Shown here piece after piece: positions 7,820-15,582 of a stretch of 64,000 bases of DNA. The DNA lies in the NCBI GenBank assembly GCA_027623325.1, contig JAQBXY010000018.1:1-64000 (forward strand). The letters are read 5' to 3'. The notes under the pieces were generated by a model, which ran no database searches, was not told the origin of the DNA, and was given only the letters and a program-made list of their open reading frames with translations. The stretch is from Gemmatimonadota bacterium (GTDB lineage Bacteria; Gemmatimonadota; Gemmatimonadetes; Longimicrobiales; Gaopeijiaceae). The translations under genes were made by a program, and so were the position numbers. Each line of letters starts with the position of its first letter. Within the stretch, counting starts at the first letter, position 1.

Positions 7820-7881
7820 ACTAGATATAGACCGGACGTCAGGCGCGGCCCCCGAGACACGGGCGCCGCGCTTCTTTTTTT
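7783..7881 (+). terminator. Transcription attenuator controlling thrS
   Basis: Three mutually exclusive RNA pairings can be drawn. Hairpin 1:2 pairs CCCGAC (7783-7788) with GTCGGG (7794-7799) and overlaps the last Thr codons of the leader peptide. The terminator pairs GCGCGGC (7843-7849) with GCCGCGC (7865-7871), is extended by CCC/GGG inside, and is followed by TTCTTTTTTT (7872-7881). The antiterminator pairs GGGGGCTGCG (7798-7807) with CGCGGCCCCC (7844-7853), 10 base pairs with one G-U, and would remove the 5-prime arm of the terminator. Together with the leader peptide this is a textbook attenuator layout. Confidence 0.75.
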
Positions 7882-7931
7882 GGTGGGCCGGCTGATTCTT
7901 GCTTCAACGAGACGGATACACAGGGACCGAC

Positions 7932-9854
7932 ATGCCAAACGACACGATCAAGATCACGCTCCCGAACGGGAACATCCTGGAGCTCGGGGCCGGCTCGAGC
8001 GCACGGGATGTGGCCGTCGCCATCGGGCCCGGCCTCGCGAAAGCCGCTGTCGCAGCGGTGGTCAACGGCGTGACCGTAGGCCTGATGGAGCCGATCGAGG
8101 AGGACGCCGCAGTCCAGATCCTGACCGAGAAGGATCCGGCCTCGCTCGCGGTCCTGCGCCACTCGGCCGCGCACATCCTCGCGACGGCCGTGCGGGCTCT
8201 GCGGCCAGGAGCGGGCATCGGCTTCGGCCCCTCGATCGCGGACGGCTTCTACTACGACTTCGAGGTGGATGCGCCGTTTTCGCCCGAGGACCTCGATGCC
8301 TTCGAGAGCGAGATGGCCAAGGTCGTGGGGGCCGATCAGCCTTTCGTTCGACGTCAGGTATCGAAGGACGAGGCGCGTGGGCTCTTTGGCGACGACCCGC
8401 TCAAGCTTGAACGGCTGGAGGAGTTCGACGACGAGGAAGTGATCACGGTCTACGAGAACGGTCCGTTCCTCGACCTCTGCAAGGGCCCCCACGTCCCGAC
8501 GACAGGCCACTTGAAGCATTTCAAGCTGCTTTCGGGAGCCGGGGCGTATTGGAGAGGAGACGAGAAGCGCCAAATGCTTCAGCGCATCTACGGAACGGCG
8601 TTCCACAAGCAAGCGGACCTGGACCAGCATTTGGAGCGCCTCGAAGAAGCGAAGCGGCGGGACCATCGAGTGCTCGGGAAAGAACTCGACCTCTTCAGCA
8701 TCCAGGAGGAAGTCGGCTCCGGCTTCATTCTTTGGCATCCGCGGGGCGGCATCATCCGTCATACGGTGGAGGAGTTTCTCAAGGGAACGCTCCTCTCGAA
8801 CGGCTACGAACTGGTGTACACGCCCCAGGTCGCCTCGGAAGAACTCTATCGCATCAGTGGGCACCTCGAAGTCTTCGAGGAGAACATGTTCCCGGCGATG
8901 GTGGACGAAGGAACGCGCTTCCGCATGAAGCCGATGAATTGCCCCCATCACTTCATGATCTACAAGACGCAGACGCGTTCGTACCGCGACTTACCGCTCC
9001 GGTTCGCCGAACTCGGAACGTGCTACCGATACGAGCGCTCGGGCACGCTGCATGGGATGCTGCGCGTGCGCGCCTTCACTCAGGACGACGCGCACATTTT
9101 CGTCCGGCCGGACCAGATCGGGGCGGAGTATGATCGCCTGCTGGACTTGGCAGATCACCTGCTCGAGGTCTTCGGTTACGAGTACAACGTCTCGCTCGGC
9201 ACTCGGCCCGAGAAAGCGATCGGAGATCCCGAGGTGTACGATCGGGCTACGGATGAACTCCGGAGTGTGCTCGAGCGCCGAGGTATGGCCTACGAGGAAG
9301 AAGAGGGCGGGGGAGCCTTCTATGGTCCGAAGATCGACGTGAACGTCGTCGATGCCATCGGGCGGCAGTGGCAAGGAGGTACGTTCCAACTCGATTTCCA
9401 GATGCCGGAACGCTTCGGGCTGGAATACATCGGGTCCGACAATCAGCCCCACAAGGCCGTTGTGATCCATCGTACTCTGCTCGGCTCCATGGAACGCTTC
9501 GTCGGGGGCTTGATCGAGCACTACGGCGGCGCCTTCCCCACGTGGTTGGCCCCTGAACAGGTTCGAGTCATGTCCGTGGGCGAACAGTGGAACGCGAGCG
9601 CTCAGGAGGTCGTGGACGCCCTCGTCACAGCGGGGATCCGTGCCACGCTGGAGTCCCGCGAGACCCTAGGGTACCGGATCCGTGAGGCGGAGACGCTGAA
9701 GATCCCATATATGGCCGTCGTCGGAGAGCGCGAAGCTGCCGATGGGACGGTGGCGGTCCGCAAGCGCGGGGCCGGCAAGAAGCAGGAAGTGATGGGCCGG
9801 GACGTCTTCATCGAAACGGTTGCCGAGGAGATCCGCACCCGGGCCCTATCGTAG
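7932..9854 (+). CDS. thrS: Threonyl-tRNA synthetase
   Basis: This class II aminoacyl-tRNA synthetase charges tRNA-Thr in the cytosol. The 640 residues show an N-terminal TGS domain (IKITLPNGNILELGAGSSAR), a second editing domain with LRHSAAHILATAV and CKGPHVP, and a catalytic core with MNCPHHFMIYK. Next come the RYERSGTLHGMLRVRAFTQD motif and a C-terminal anticodon-binding domain (PTWLAPEQVRVMSV). The length is normal. ATG 7932 is chosen because AGGGA lies 5 bases upstream and the TGS domain starts there; an upstream TTG at 7899 is unlikely. Expression is probably controlled by the Thr-leader attenuator. Confidence 0.97.
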   Translation: MPNDTIKITLPNGNILELGAGSSARDVAVAIGPGLAKAAVAAVVNGVTVGLMEPIEEDAAVQILTEKDPASLAVLRHSAAHILATAVRALRPGAGIGFGPSIADGFYYDFEVDAPFSPEDLDAFESEMAKVVGADQPFVRRQVSKDEARGLFGDDPLKLERLEEFDDEEVITVYENGPFLDLCKGPHVPTTGHLKHFKLLSGAGAYWRGDEKRQMLQRIYGTAFHKQADLDQHLERLEEAKRRDHRVLGKELDLFSIQEEVGSGFILWHPRGGIIRHTVEEFLKGTLLSNGYELVYTPQVASEELYRISGHLEVFEENMFPAMVDEGTRFRMKPMNCPHHFMIYKTQTRSYRDLPLRFAELGTCYRYERSGTLHGMLRVRAFTQDDAHIFVRPDQIGAEYDRLLDLADHLLEVFGYEYNVSLGTRPEKAIGDPEVYDRATDELRSVLERRGMAYEEEEGGGAFYGPKIDVNVVDAIGRQWQGGTFQLDFQMPERFGLEYIGSDNQPHKAVVIHRTLLGSMERFVGGLIEHYGGAFPTWLAPEQVRVMSVGEQWNASAQEVVDALVTAGIRATLESRETLGYRIREAETLKIPYMAVVGEREAADGTVAVRKRGAGKKQEVMGRDVFIETVAEEIRTRALS

Positions 9855-9965
9855 AGCGTCGGTGGGGCCAGAGCCGTTGACCTGCCACGGTTCTTGGAAC
9901 ATCTTTCGCCTCCACTCAACTAGGTGGACCGACAATTTGGAAGCGGACCGCACTGACCGGCGGTC

Positions 9966-10054
9966 TCACCTTCAGGGCTCTTCGGAGCTGGCGTGAGGGT
10001 CGCACGGGTCGATGCTCGGAGCGTTAGCTCCGTTCGTCTATATCCCCGGTCGCG
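9966..10054 (+). promoter_or_regulatory. Structured 5-prime leader of the infC operon
   Basis: Between thrS and infC the transcript can form at least two hairpins. One is TCAC...CAG.GCTC-TTCG-GAGC.TG...GTGA (9966-9996), with a stable TTCG loop. The other is CGGAGC-GTTA-GCTCCG (10017-10032), perfect over six pairs. A strong terminator follows directly. In other bacteria infC-rpmI-rplT is autoregulated by L20 binding to a leader, or through IF3; this leader may do the same job, but no rRNA-like L20 site was demonstrated. Confidence 0.5.
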
Positions 10055-10081
10055 GCCCGAGACTCATCTCGGGCTTTTTTT
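10055..10081 (+). terminator. Intrinsic terminator/attenuator before infC
   Basis: GCCCGAGA (10055-10062) pairs perfectly with TCTCGGGC (10067-10074) around a CTCA loop and is followed by seven T residues. It can end thrS transcription, or act as an attenuator inside the infC leader, since it lies 57 bases before the likely infC start. Confidence 0.85.
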
Positions 10082-10138
10082 GTGTACTGGATGAGAACCG
10101 ACTGGTTCTCACAAATGACTCCATCGGAGGTAGAGGAC

Positions 10139-10654
10139 ATCAGCGACAAACGAGCCCGCGTCAATGACCAGATCAGGATCAGTCCGGTTCGACTCATTCA
10201 GGACGACGGTGAGCAGATCGGCATCGTATCCATCGACGAGGCCCGCGAGAGGGCCGAAGCGCGAGGGATGGATCTGGTGGAGGTAGCGGCAGAAGCCCGG
10301 CCCCCTGTGGTCAAGATGATGGACTACGGCAAGTACAGGTACGAGGAGGCGAGGGCGACCCGCGAGGCGCGGAAAAAGCAGCACACGATCAAGGTCAAAG
10401 AGGTGAAGTTCCGGCCCGGGATCGAGGAGCATGACTACCAGTTCAAGGTGAATCATGCCAAACGGTTCCTGGACGAAGGGAACAAGGTGAAGCTGACGAT
10501 GATGTTCCGAGGACGTCAGATTACCCACCCGGAGATCGGGCTCGAGGTGTTGACCAGGGTCACGGCGGACCTGGAGGAGTTCGGGAAGGTGGAGTCGCAA
10601 CCGAATATGGAGGGCCGGATCATGTCGATGGTCGTCGGCCCTTTGAAGACCTGA
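10139..10654 (+). CDS. infC: Translation initiation factor IF-3 (probable AUC start)
   Basis: IF-3 binds the 30S subunit and checks start-codon pairing. The protein has the N-terminal domain motif [14 protein letters not shown], the linker rich in Lys/Arg ([20 protein letters not shown]) and the C-terminal domain ([20 protein letters not shown], then [16 protein letters not shown]). A strong GGAGG (10126-10130) sits 8 bases before an ATC at 10139, in frame. The alternative starts GTG 10082, ATG 10091 and ATG 10115 lie upstream of or over this site and lack good spacing. Known infC genes often begin at AUU or another rare codon for autoregulation, so ATC 10139 (171 residues) is preferred. Confidence 0.9.
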   Translation: MSDKRARVNDQIRISPVRLIQDDGEQIGIVSIDEARERAEARGMDLVEVAAEARPPVVKMMDYGKYRYEEARATREARKKQHTIKVKEVKFRPGIEEHDYQFKVNHAKRFLDEGNKVKLTMMFRGRQITHPEIGLEVLTRVTADLEEFGKVESQPNMEGRIMSMVVGPLKT

Positions 10655-10703
10655 CAAACAGCGGCCCCAGTGCGGGACGGGGACCAACGGAGCAGTAGAT
10701 TCG

Positions 10704-10901
10704 ATGCCGAAAATGAAAACGCACCGCGGTGCAGCCAAGCGGGTCAGAAAGACCGGTACCGGCAAGCTCAAGCGGATGCGTGCCAATAAGAGCCACATCC
10801 TGACGAAGAAGACGCAGAAGCGTAAGCGGCGTCTCCGGAAACCCGATCTCGTCTCTGGCGGCGACGCCAAGCGGCTCCACAAACTTCTACCCTACGGGTA
10901 A
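10704..10901 (+). CDS. rpmI: 50S ribosomal protein L35
   Basis: The 65-residue, strongly basic protein begins [20 protein letters not shown] and contains [20 protein letters not shown], the signature of bL35. It follows infC by 49 bases and precedes rplT by 15, the conserved infC-rpmI-rplT order. Normal length for the family. Confidence 0.95.
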   Translation: MPKMKTHRGAAKRVRKTGTGKLKRMRANKSHILTKKTQKRKRRLRKPDLVSGGDAKRLHKLLPYG

Positions 10902-10916
10902 CAAGGAGGCAGAGTC

Positions 10917-11285
10917 ATGCCACGTTCAACCTCCGCCCCAGCGCGGAATCAGCGGAAGAGAAAGCTGTTCAAGGTTGCCAAAGGGTATTTCGGCGGCAGA
11001 AAGAAGCTGTATCGCACCGCGAAGGACGCGGTCGAAAAGGGGTGGGAGCACGCGTACCGCGACCGAAAGAAGAAGAAGCGGAATTTCCGGAGGCTGTGGA
11101 TCGCCAGGATCAACGCTGCCGTGCGCATGCACGACCTGTCGTACTCTCGGTTTATCAACGGTCTCAAGGAGGCCGGCATCGAGTTGGATCGCAAGGCGCT
11201 CGCCGACCTCGCGGTCCACAACCCGGACGCCTTTGGTGCCGTCGTGGTCAGGGCCAAAGAGGGACTGGCAGGGAAGGCTGCGTAG
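10917..11285 (+). CDS. rplT: 50S ribosomal protein L20
   Basis: This 122-residue basic protein carries the bL20 pattern: [20 protein letters not shown] near the N-terminus, then [39 protein letters not shown] and [13 protein letters not shown]20 is essential early in 50S assembly and represses the infC operon in several bacteria. AAGGAGG sits 7 bases upstream of the ATG. Confidence 0.96.
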   Translation: MPRSTSAPARNQRKRKLFKVAKGYFGGRKKLYRTAKDAVEKGWEHAYRDRKKKKRNFRRLWIARINAAVRMHDLSYSRFINGLKEAGIELDRKALADLAVHNPDAFGAVVVRAKEGLAGKAA

Positions 11286-11315
11286 CTCGCGAGCTCGCTC
11301 CTTCTCGCCAGCTCC

Positions 11316-11349
11316 GAAGGGCTCTGCGGCTGCAGCCGTGGGGCCCTTC
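11316..11349 (+). other. Hairpin in the rplT-pheS spacer
   Basis: GAAGGGC (11316-11322) pairs with GCCCTTC (11343-11349), enclosing a second small stem CGGC-TGCA-GCCG. No T-run follows, so it may be an RNA-processing or partial termination signal. No Phe-rich leader peptide was found near it. Confidence 0.4.
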
Positions 11350-11386
11350 TGCGTCAACGAACCCACCAGACTCTAGACTTTCCGCG

Positions 11387-12409
11387 ATGACTGACTCGAA
11401 TCCGATCGATGCGCTCCGAGCCCTCGAGGCCGAGGCCCTTGATGCGATCTCCGGTGCTCCCGACGAGGATGCCCTCGAAGACGCGCGCGTCGCGTTCCTG
11501 GGGCGAAGCGAGGGGCGGATTTCGGCCGTACTACGAGGCCTGGGGCAGCTGTCCGCCGACGAACGGCCGGCCGTGGGACAGGAGGCGAACCGGGTGAAAG
11601 CGGTCGTCACCGCGGCGCTGGAGACACGATCGGCGGCCCTGGGGCGACCCGCCGGAGCCTCTGGGTTGGACCTCACCCTTCCGAGTCGGAAGCCCTGGAA
11701 AGGGGGACTCCACCCCATCACGCAAGCCGTCGATGAGATCTGGCACATTTTCCGCGACTTGGGCTTTTCGCGAGCGAGGGGGCCCGAGGCCGATACCGAG
11801 TGGTACAACTTCGAGGCGTTGAACACACCCCTCGATCACCCAGCCGCGGACGAACAGGACACTCTGTACCTGGTCGATTCCGTGCTGCTTCGCAGCCACA
11901 CGTCTCCCGTTCAGATGCGGACGATGGAGCGACACGAGCCTCCGATTCGTATCATCGCCCCCGGCTGGGTCTACCGGCGTGACACGTACGACGCCACCCA
12001 CACGCCGGCGTTCATGCAGATCGAGGGCCTCGTTATCGATGAAGGTGTGACGTTTGTCGACTTCAAAGCGACGTTGGCCGAATTCGCGCGTCGTTACTGG
12101 GGCCCCGACACGGTGATCCGGCTGCGCCCGTCGTTCTTTCCCTTCACGGAGCCCAGTGCCGAAGTCGATGTGAAGAGGGTCATTACGAGGCCCGATGGTA
12201 CGCGTGAGGAGACGGATTGGCTCGAGATCATGGGGGCGGGTATGGTGGACCCCGCCGTGATCGAGAACGCAGGCTACGACTCCGAGCGATACACGGGTTG
12301 GGCGTTCGGTATGGGTCCGGCACGCATCGCGCTTCTGAAACATGGTGTGGACGACCTTCGCACCTTCTTCGAGAACGACGTCCGCTTCCTGGGGCAGTTC
12401 GCGAGATGA
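11387..12409 (+). CDS. pheS: Phenylalanyl-tRNA synthetase alpha subunit
   Basis: The catalytic subunit of the (alpha-beta)2 enzyme. Its 340 residues start with the helical coiled coil (RVAFLGRSEGRISAVLRGLG) and go on to class II motifs: HPITQAVDEIWHIFRDLGF, GPEADTEWYNFEALNTPLDH, the SHTSPVQMRTM motif 2 region with PGWVYRRDTYDATHTPAFMQ, and WLEIMGAGMVDPAV with the C-terminal GMGPARIALLKHG. ATG 11387 starts the family-typical N-terminus; earlier in-frame starts lie inside rplT. The stop overlaps the pheT start (ATGA). Confidence 0.96.
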   Translation: MTDSNPIDALRALEAEALDAISGAPDEDALEDARVAFLGRSEGRISAVLRGLGQLSADERPAVGQEANRVKAVVTAALETRSAALGRPAGASGLDLTLPSRKPWKGGLHPITQAVDEIWHIFRDLGFSRARGPEADTEWYNFEALNTPLDHPAADEQDTLYLVDSVLLRSHTSPVQMRTMERHEPPIRIIAPGWVYRRDTYDATHTPAFMQIEGLVIDEGVTFVDFKATLAEFARRYWGPDTVIRLRPSFFPFTEPSAEVDVKRVITRPDGTREETDWLEIMGAGMVDPAVIENAGYDSERYTGWAFGMGPARIALLKHGVDDLRTFFENDVRFLGQFAR

Positions 12410-14814
12410 ACGTATCCAAGCGTTGGCTCCACGATTTAGTCCCGGGGCTGCAGGCTACATCCGCAGAGCTCGCCGAGCACCTCGCGCTGCGCGGCGCGCC
12501 CGTCGACACGATTTCTTCCCCTGGGGAGGACATCGCCGACGTGGTCGTCGCCAAGGTCCTCTCGGCCCGTCAGCACCCGAACGCTGATCGGCTCTCCCTC
12601 TGTGAGGTCGACGGCGGAGACGGAGTCGTGCAAGTCGTCTGCGGGGCGCCCAACGTACGGGGAGGGACGTACTACCCCTTCGCCCCCGTCGGCGCAGTTC
12701 TGCCTGGGGACTTCCGGATCAAGAAGGCCAAGATTCGAGGCGAGCTATCGCAGGGTATGTTGTGCTCCTCCAAGGAATTAGGTCTTGGACGAGAGCATGA
12801 CGGAATCATGGAGTTGACCGGTGAGTTCACGCCGGGCGAGTCGTTCGTCACGGCGATGGGGCTCGACGACGCGACGCTCGACGTGGAGATCACGGCGAAC
12901 CGAGGTGACCTACTTTCTCACGCCGGCGTCGCCCGCGAATTGGCCTCGATCGGTGCCGGGTCGGTGGTCCTTCCCGAACTACCGGGGGATCCTGGCGTAT
13001 CGCTCGCATACGTCGAAGGGACCGGCGAAGTCGCCGCGGGTGGGGTCACGATCCGGATCGCTGATCCCGACCTCTGCTCACGATACATGGGGGCGATCAT
13101 CCGGGGCGTGAAGGTCGGGCCGTCCCCCGAGTGGCTACAGAAGCGCCTCCGTGGGGCCGGCGCGCGCCCCATCAGCAACGTGGTCGACGCCACAAATTAT
13201 GTGATGCTCGAGTTGGGTCAGCCACTTCACGCGTTCGACCTCGCCCGACTCGCGGGGCCAGGGATCGTGGTGCGCCGGTCGAGCCCGTCGGAGCCTCGCT
13301 TCACGACGCTCGACGGGGAGAGCCGAGCCCTGAACACCAACATGCTCATGATCTGCGATGCGGAGCGGCCCGTCGCCATTGGGGGTGTCATGGGTGGACT
13401 CGACTCGGAGGTCGAGGACGATACCACCGACGTCTTGCTCGAGTGTGCGCTCTTCGACCCGAAGTCCATCCGGGCGACGCGAAAGGCGCTCAACATGTCG
13501 ACGGATGCCTCGTATCGATTCGAGCGTGGCGTCGATCCGGATGGGCTCCGCACCGCGCTCGAGCGCTGCGTAGCTCTCATCGTTGCTACGGCGGGGGGCA
13601 CAGTCGACGCCCAGGCGTTGGACTGCTGTCCGGTGCGTTTCGCTCCGTCGCTTGTCGACCTCCGGCTCGCTCGAATCGAGAAACTTCTCGGGGTTGCCTT
13701 CGAGGCGGACTATGTCAACGAGCTCCTGCACCCGCTCGGTTTCGTGGTCGAAGGATCGACCGACGGCACGCTGCACGTCCGGGTACCGGGGTATCGTAGC
13801 TACGATGTGAAGAGGGAGGTCGACCTCATCGAGGAGATCGCGAGGACGCACGGTTACGACGCGTTTCCGTCGGACCTCGGACCGTCGCGTCCCGGCTCGG
13901 TGCCTGATCATCCGATGTTCCTGCTCGAGGACGAGCTGCGCGCGGCCATGGTCGGCCGTGGCCTGTTCGAGGCGCACACGCCCGCGTTCGCCCCTCCGGG
14001 TGAGGGGGACGTCGAGGTCGCCAATCCTCTAGCCTCGACCGAGCCGTTCATGCGGCGAAGTCTGGTTCCGGCGCTGCTTCGTCGTCTCGCGTACAATCTC
14101 GCGCGGGGCAATCGGGACGTGCGTCTCTTCGAAATCGGCACATCGTTCGCCAAAGCCGGTCCGGGATCGCCTCCTCACGAGGAGACGCGCCTCGCTGCGG
14201 TCCTGGTGGGCCGCCGGGAACCACCGCACTGGTCGGTCGCCGAAGAGGCGCTCGGTGTGTGGGACCTCAAGGCGTTGCTCGAGGACGTGGTCGGTCGCGC
14301 CTACCGAGGGTCGGCTGCGGTGGCTCCTGGGTCGGTTGCGGGTGACACCTTCGATGCGCAGACGACGTTCGTGGTGCACGACGCATCTGGAAACGCGGTC
14401 GGGCACGGCGGCCGGGTCCTGGGAACAGCGGTGGACACACCGGTCTGGGCCAGTCAGGTGTGGGCGCTCGAGGTCACGCTGCCCTCGAACGTGCTCGCTG
14501 CCCCGGTCGCCAGCTACTCGGCGCTGCCGACCGTGCCGGCGGTGGAGCGAGACCTCGCGCTAATCATTCCGGACGCAGTGGCTGCGGCCGTCGCGGCTGA
14601 CCTGATCCGGGGCTCCGCGGGTGAGGAGTTGGAGGCTCTCGAGCTCTTCGACCTGTACCGAGGCCCTGCGGTGCCCGAGGGCACGCGGTCCGTCGCATTC
14701 CGCTTGCGCTTCCGCTCGCCAGAGCGGACCCTGAAGGACAAGGAGGTCGACCGCAATGTGACGGTCGTGCTCAAACGGCTCGAGGAGGAGCTCGGTGTCA
14801 AAGTCCGCGGTTAA
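12406..14814 (+). CDS. pheT: Phenylalanyl-tRNA synthetase beta subunit
   Basis: The large 802-residue subunit. Domains in order are an N-terminal B1 region, the EMAP/OB tRNA-binding domain (VVAKVLSARQHPNADRLSLC), the B3/B4 editing domain (ISNVVDATNYVMLELGQPLH and TLDGESRAL), a B5 domain (PSLVDLRLARIEKLLG), the catalytic-like core (VDLIEEIARTHGYDAFP) and a C-terminal FDX-ACB anticodon-binding domain (SYSALPTVPAVERDLALIIP). ATG 12406 overlaps the pheS stop by 4 bases, which suggests translational coupling. Length is normal. Confidence 0.96.
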   Translation: MNVSKRWLHDLVPGLQATSAELAEHLALRGAPVDTISSPGEDIADVVVAKVLSARQHPNADRLSLCEVDGGDGVVQVVCGAPNVRGGTYYPFAPVGAVLPGDFRIKKAKIRGELSQGMLCSSKELGLGREHDGIMELTGEFTPGESFVTAMGLDDATLDVEITANRGDLLSHAGVARELASIGAGSVVLPELPGDPGVSLAYVEGTGEVAAGGVTIRIADPDLCSRYMGAIIRGVKVGPSPEWLQKRLRGAGARPISNVVDATNYVMLELGQPLHAFDLARLAGPGIVVRRSSPSEPRFTTLDGESRALNTNMLMICDAERPVAIGGVMGGLDSEVEDDTTDVLLECALFDPKSIRATRKALNMSTDASYRFERGVDPDGLRTALERCVALIVATAGGTVDAQALDCCPVRFAPSLVDLRLARIEKLLGVAFEADYVNELLHPLGFVVEGSTDGTLHVRVPGYRSYDVKREVDLIEEIARTHGYDAFPSDLGPSRPGSVPDHPMFLLEDELRAAMVGRGLFEAHTPAFAPPGEGDVEVANPLASTEPFMRRSLVPALLRRLAYNLARGNRDVRLFEIGTSFAKAGPGSPPHEETRLAAVLVGRREPPHWSVAEEALGVWDLKALLEDVVGRAYRGSAAVAPGSVAGDTFDAQTTFVVHDASGNAVGHGGRVLGTAVDTPVWASQVWALEVTLPSNVLAAPVASYSALPTVPAVERDLALIIPDAVAAAVAADLIRGSAGEELEALELFDLYRGPAVPEGTRSVAFRLRFRSPERTLKDKEVDRNVTVVLKRLEEELGVKVRG

Positions 14815-15106
14815 CGACGACGCCCCAGAACAGGCTGCTTTCGCGGCGTTGGAGGGGGTCGTCGGACAGGCGTTGGAGAGTCTGGCTGGCCTTTCCAAAC
14901 GGGCTCAGTCGGCCGAAGCGAAGAACGCTGAGCTTTCGGAACTCGTGAAGCGATTCACCGGTGATGACGCCGAGGCCGGACGGATGCTCAGTCGGCTCAA
15001 GCGCCTTGAGGAGGAGAATGCGGATCTCCGGCACCGCCTCCAGTTGGGGCGCGCCGGGGTCGAGCGCATGATCGCGAGAATCCGCTTTCTGGAGAACCAG
15101 GCATGA
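14795..15106 (+). CDS. Coiled-coil protein between pheT and zapA
   Basis: The 103-residue product is predicted to be mostly one long helix. Heptad-rich segments are FAALEGVVGQALESLAGLSK, AEAKNAELSELVKRFTG and SRLKRLEEENADLRHRLQLG, ending with RMIARIRFLENQA. No signal peptide or membrane segment is visible. It starts at GTG 14795, overlapping pheT by 20 bases, and its stop overlaps zapA (ATGA). The tight coupling to zapA suggests a cell-division accessory, perhaps working like ZapB, but there is no recognisable sequence motif to prove it. Confidence 0.7.
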   Translation: MSKSAVNDDAPEQAAFAALEGVVGQALESLAGLSKRAQSAEAKNAELSELVKRFTGDDAEAGRMLSRLKRLEEENADLRHRLQLGRAGVERMIARIRFLENQA

Positions 15107-15411
15107 CCGCGGGGAAGACCTCTGTTACCGTCCGCATCGCGGGCGAGGAACACACGATTCGGGCGAGCGCGGAGCCTGCGTACACGCGAAAGTGTGCTCA
15201 GCTCGTCGACGATCGTATCCATCAGATCCGTGTCCAAGCGGGGCTCATCGAGGGGCACAAGGCGGCGATCTTGGCGGCCCTCTCCATCGCGGACGAGTTC
15301 TTCCAAGCGAAGCAGGAAGTCGAACAGCTTCGTGCCGACCTGAGCGCCAGGGCCGTCAAGCTCACGGATCGGATCGAGCGGGCGCTTCCCAGGGCCGCCA
15401 ACAGCGGCTGA
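15103..15411 (+). CDS. zapA: Cell division protein ZapA
   Basis: A 102-residue protein of the ZapA family, which cross-links FtsZ filaments at the division ring. The N-terminal globular part is KTSVTVRIAGEEHTIRASAE, followed by CAQLVDDRIHQIRVQAG and IAALSIADEFF-type helices (ILAALSIADEFFQAKQEVEQ), then a coiled coil. The pheT, coiled-coil, zapA, rny order is a common bacterial arrangement around zapA. Starts at ATG 15103, overlapping the upstream gene by 4 bases. Confidence 0.9.
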   Translation: MTAGKTSVTVRIAGEEHTIRASAEPAYTRKCAQLVDDRIHQIRVQAGLIEGHKAAILAALSIADEFFQAKQEVEQLRADLSARAVKLTDRIERALPRAANSG

Positions 15412-15582
15412 GCCGGACAAGCGGCAGCCACCCCGCTGACAACTTGCGTGGGGCTTTGCCCGTAGCCTATTCTGACCCCGCTACATAGCGGTCTCGTTTC
15501 GATGTGTGCCTGTCATCCGTCGATCGTGGTCCGATAACGCTCACCATCGTCCGGCTCCGCCGGTCGATTAGGAGTTTGATAC
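15412..15582. other. zapA-rny spacer with hairpin, no gene seen
   Basis: The 171-base spacer contains the inverted repeat CCGCTA-CA-TAGCGG near 15478-15491 and AGGAG (15571-15575) for rny. In proteobacteria 6S RNA often follows zapA, but the 6S central bubble and flanking stems could not be drawn here, so no RNA gene is called. Confidence 0.4.

Noticed and set aside
7820-7931. T-box riboswitch upstream of thrS
   Set aside because: No T-box motif (AGGGUGGNACCGCG-like) or specifier loop was found; the leader-peptide attenuator explains the terminator better.
15412-15582. 6S RNA gene after zapA
   Set aside because: Position is right for proteobacterial ssrS, but the long imperfect rod with a central bubble could not be formed and there is no clear promoter or terminator.
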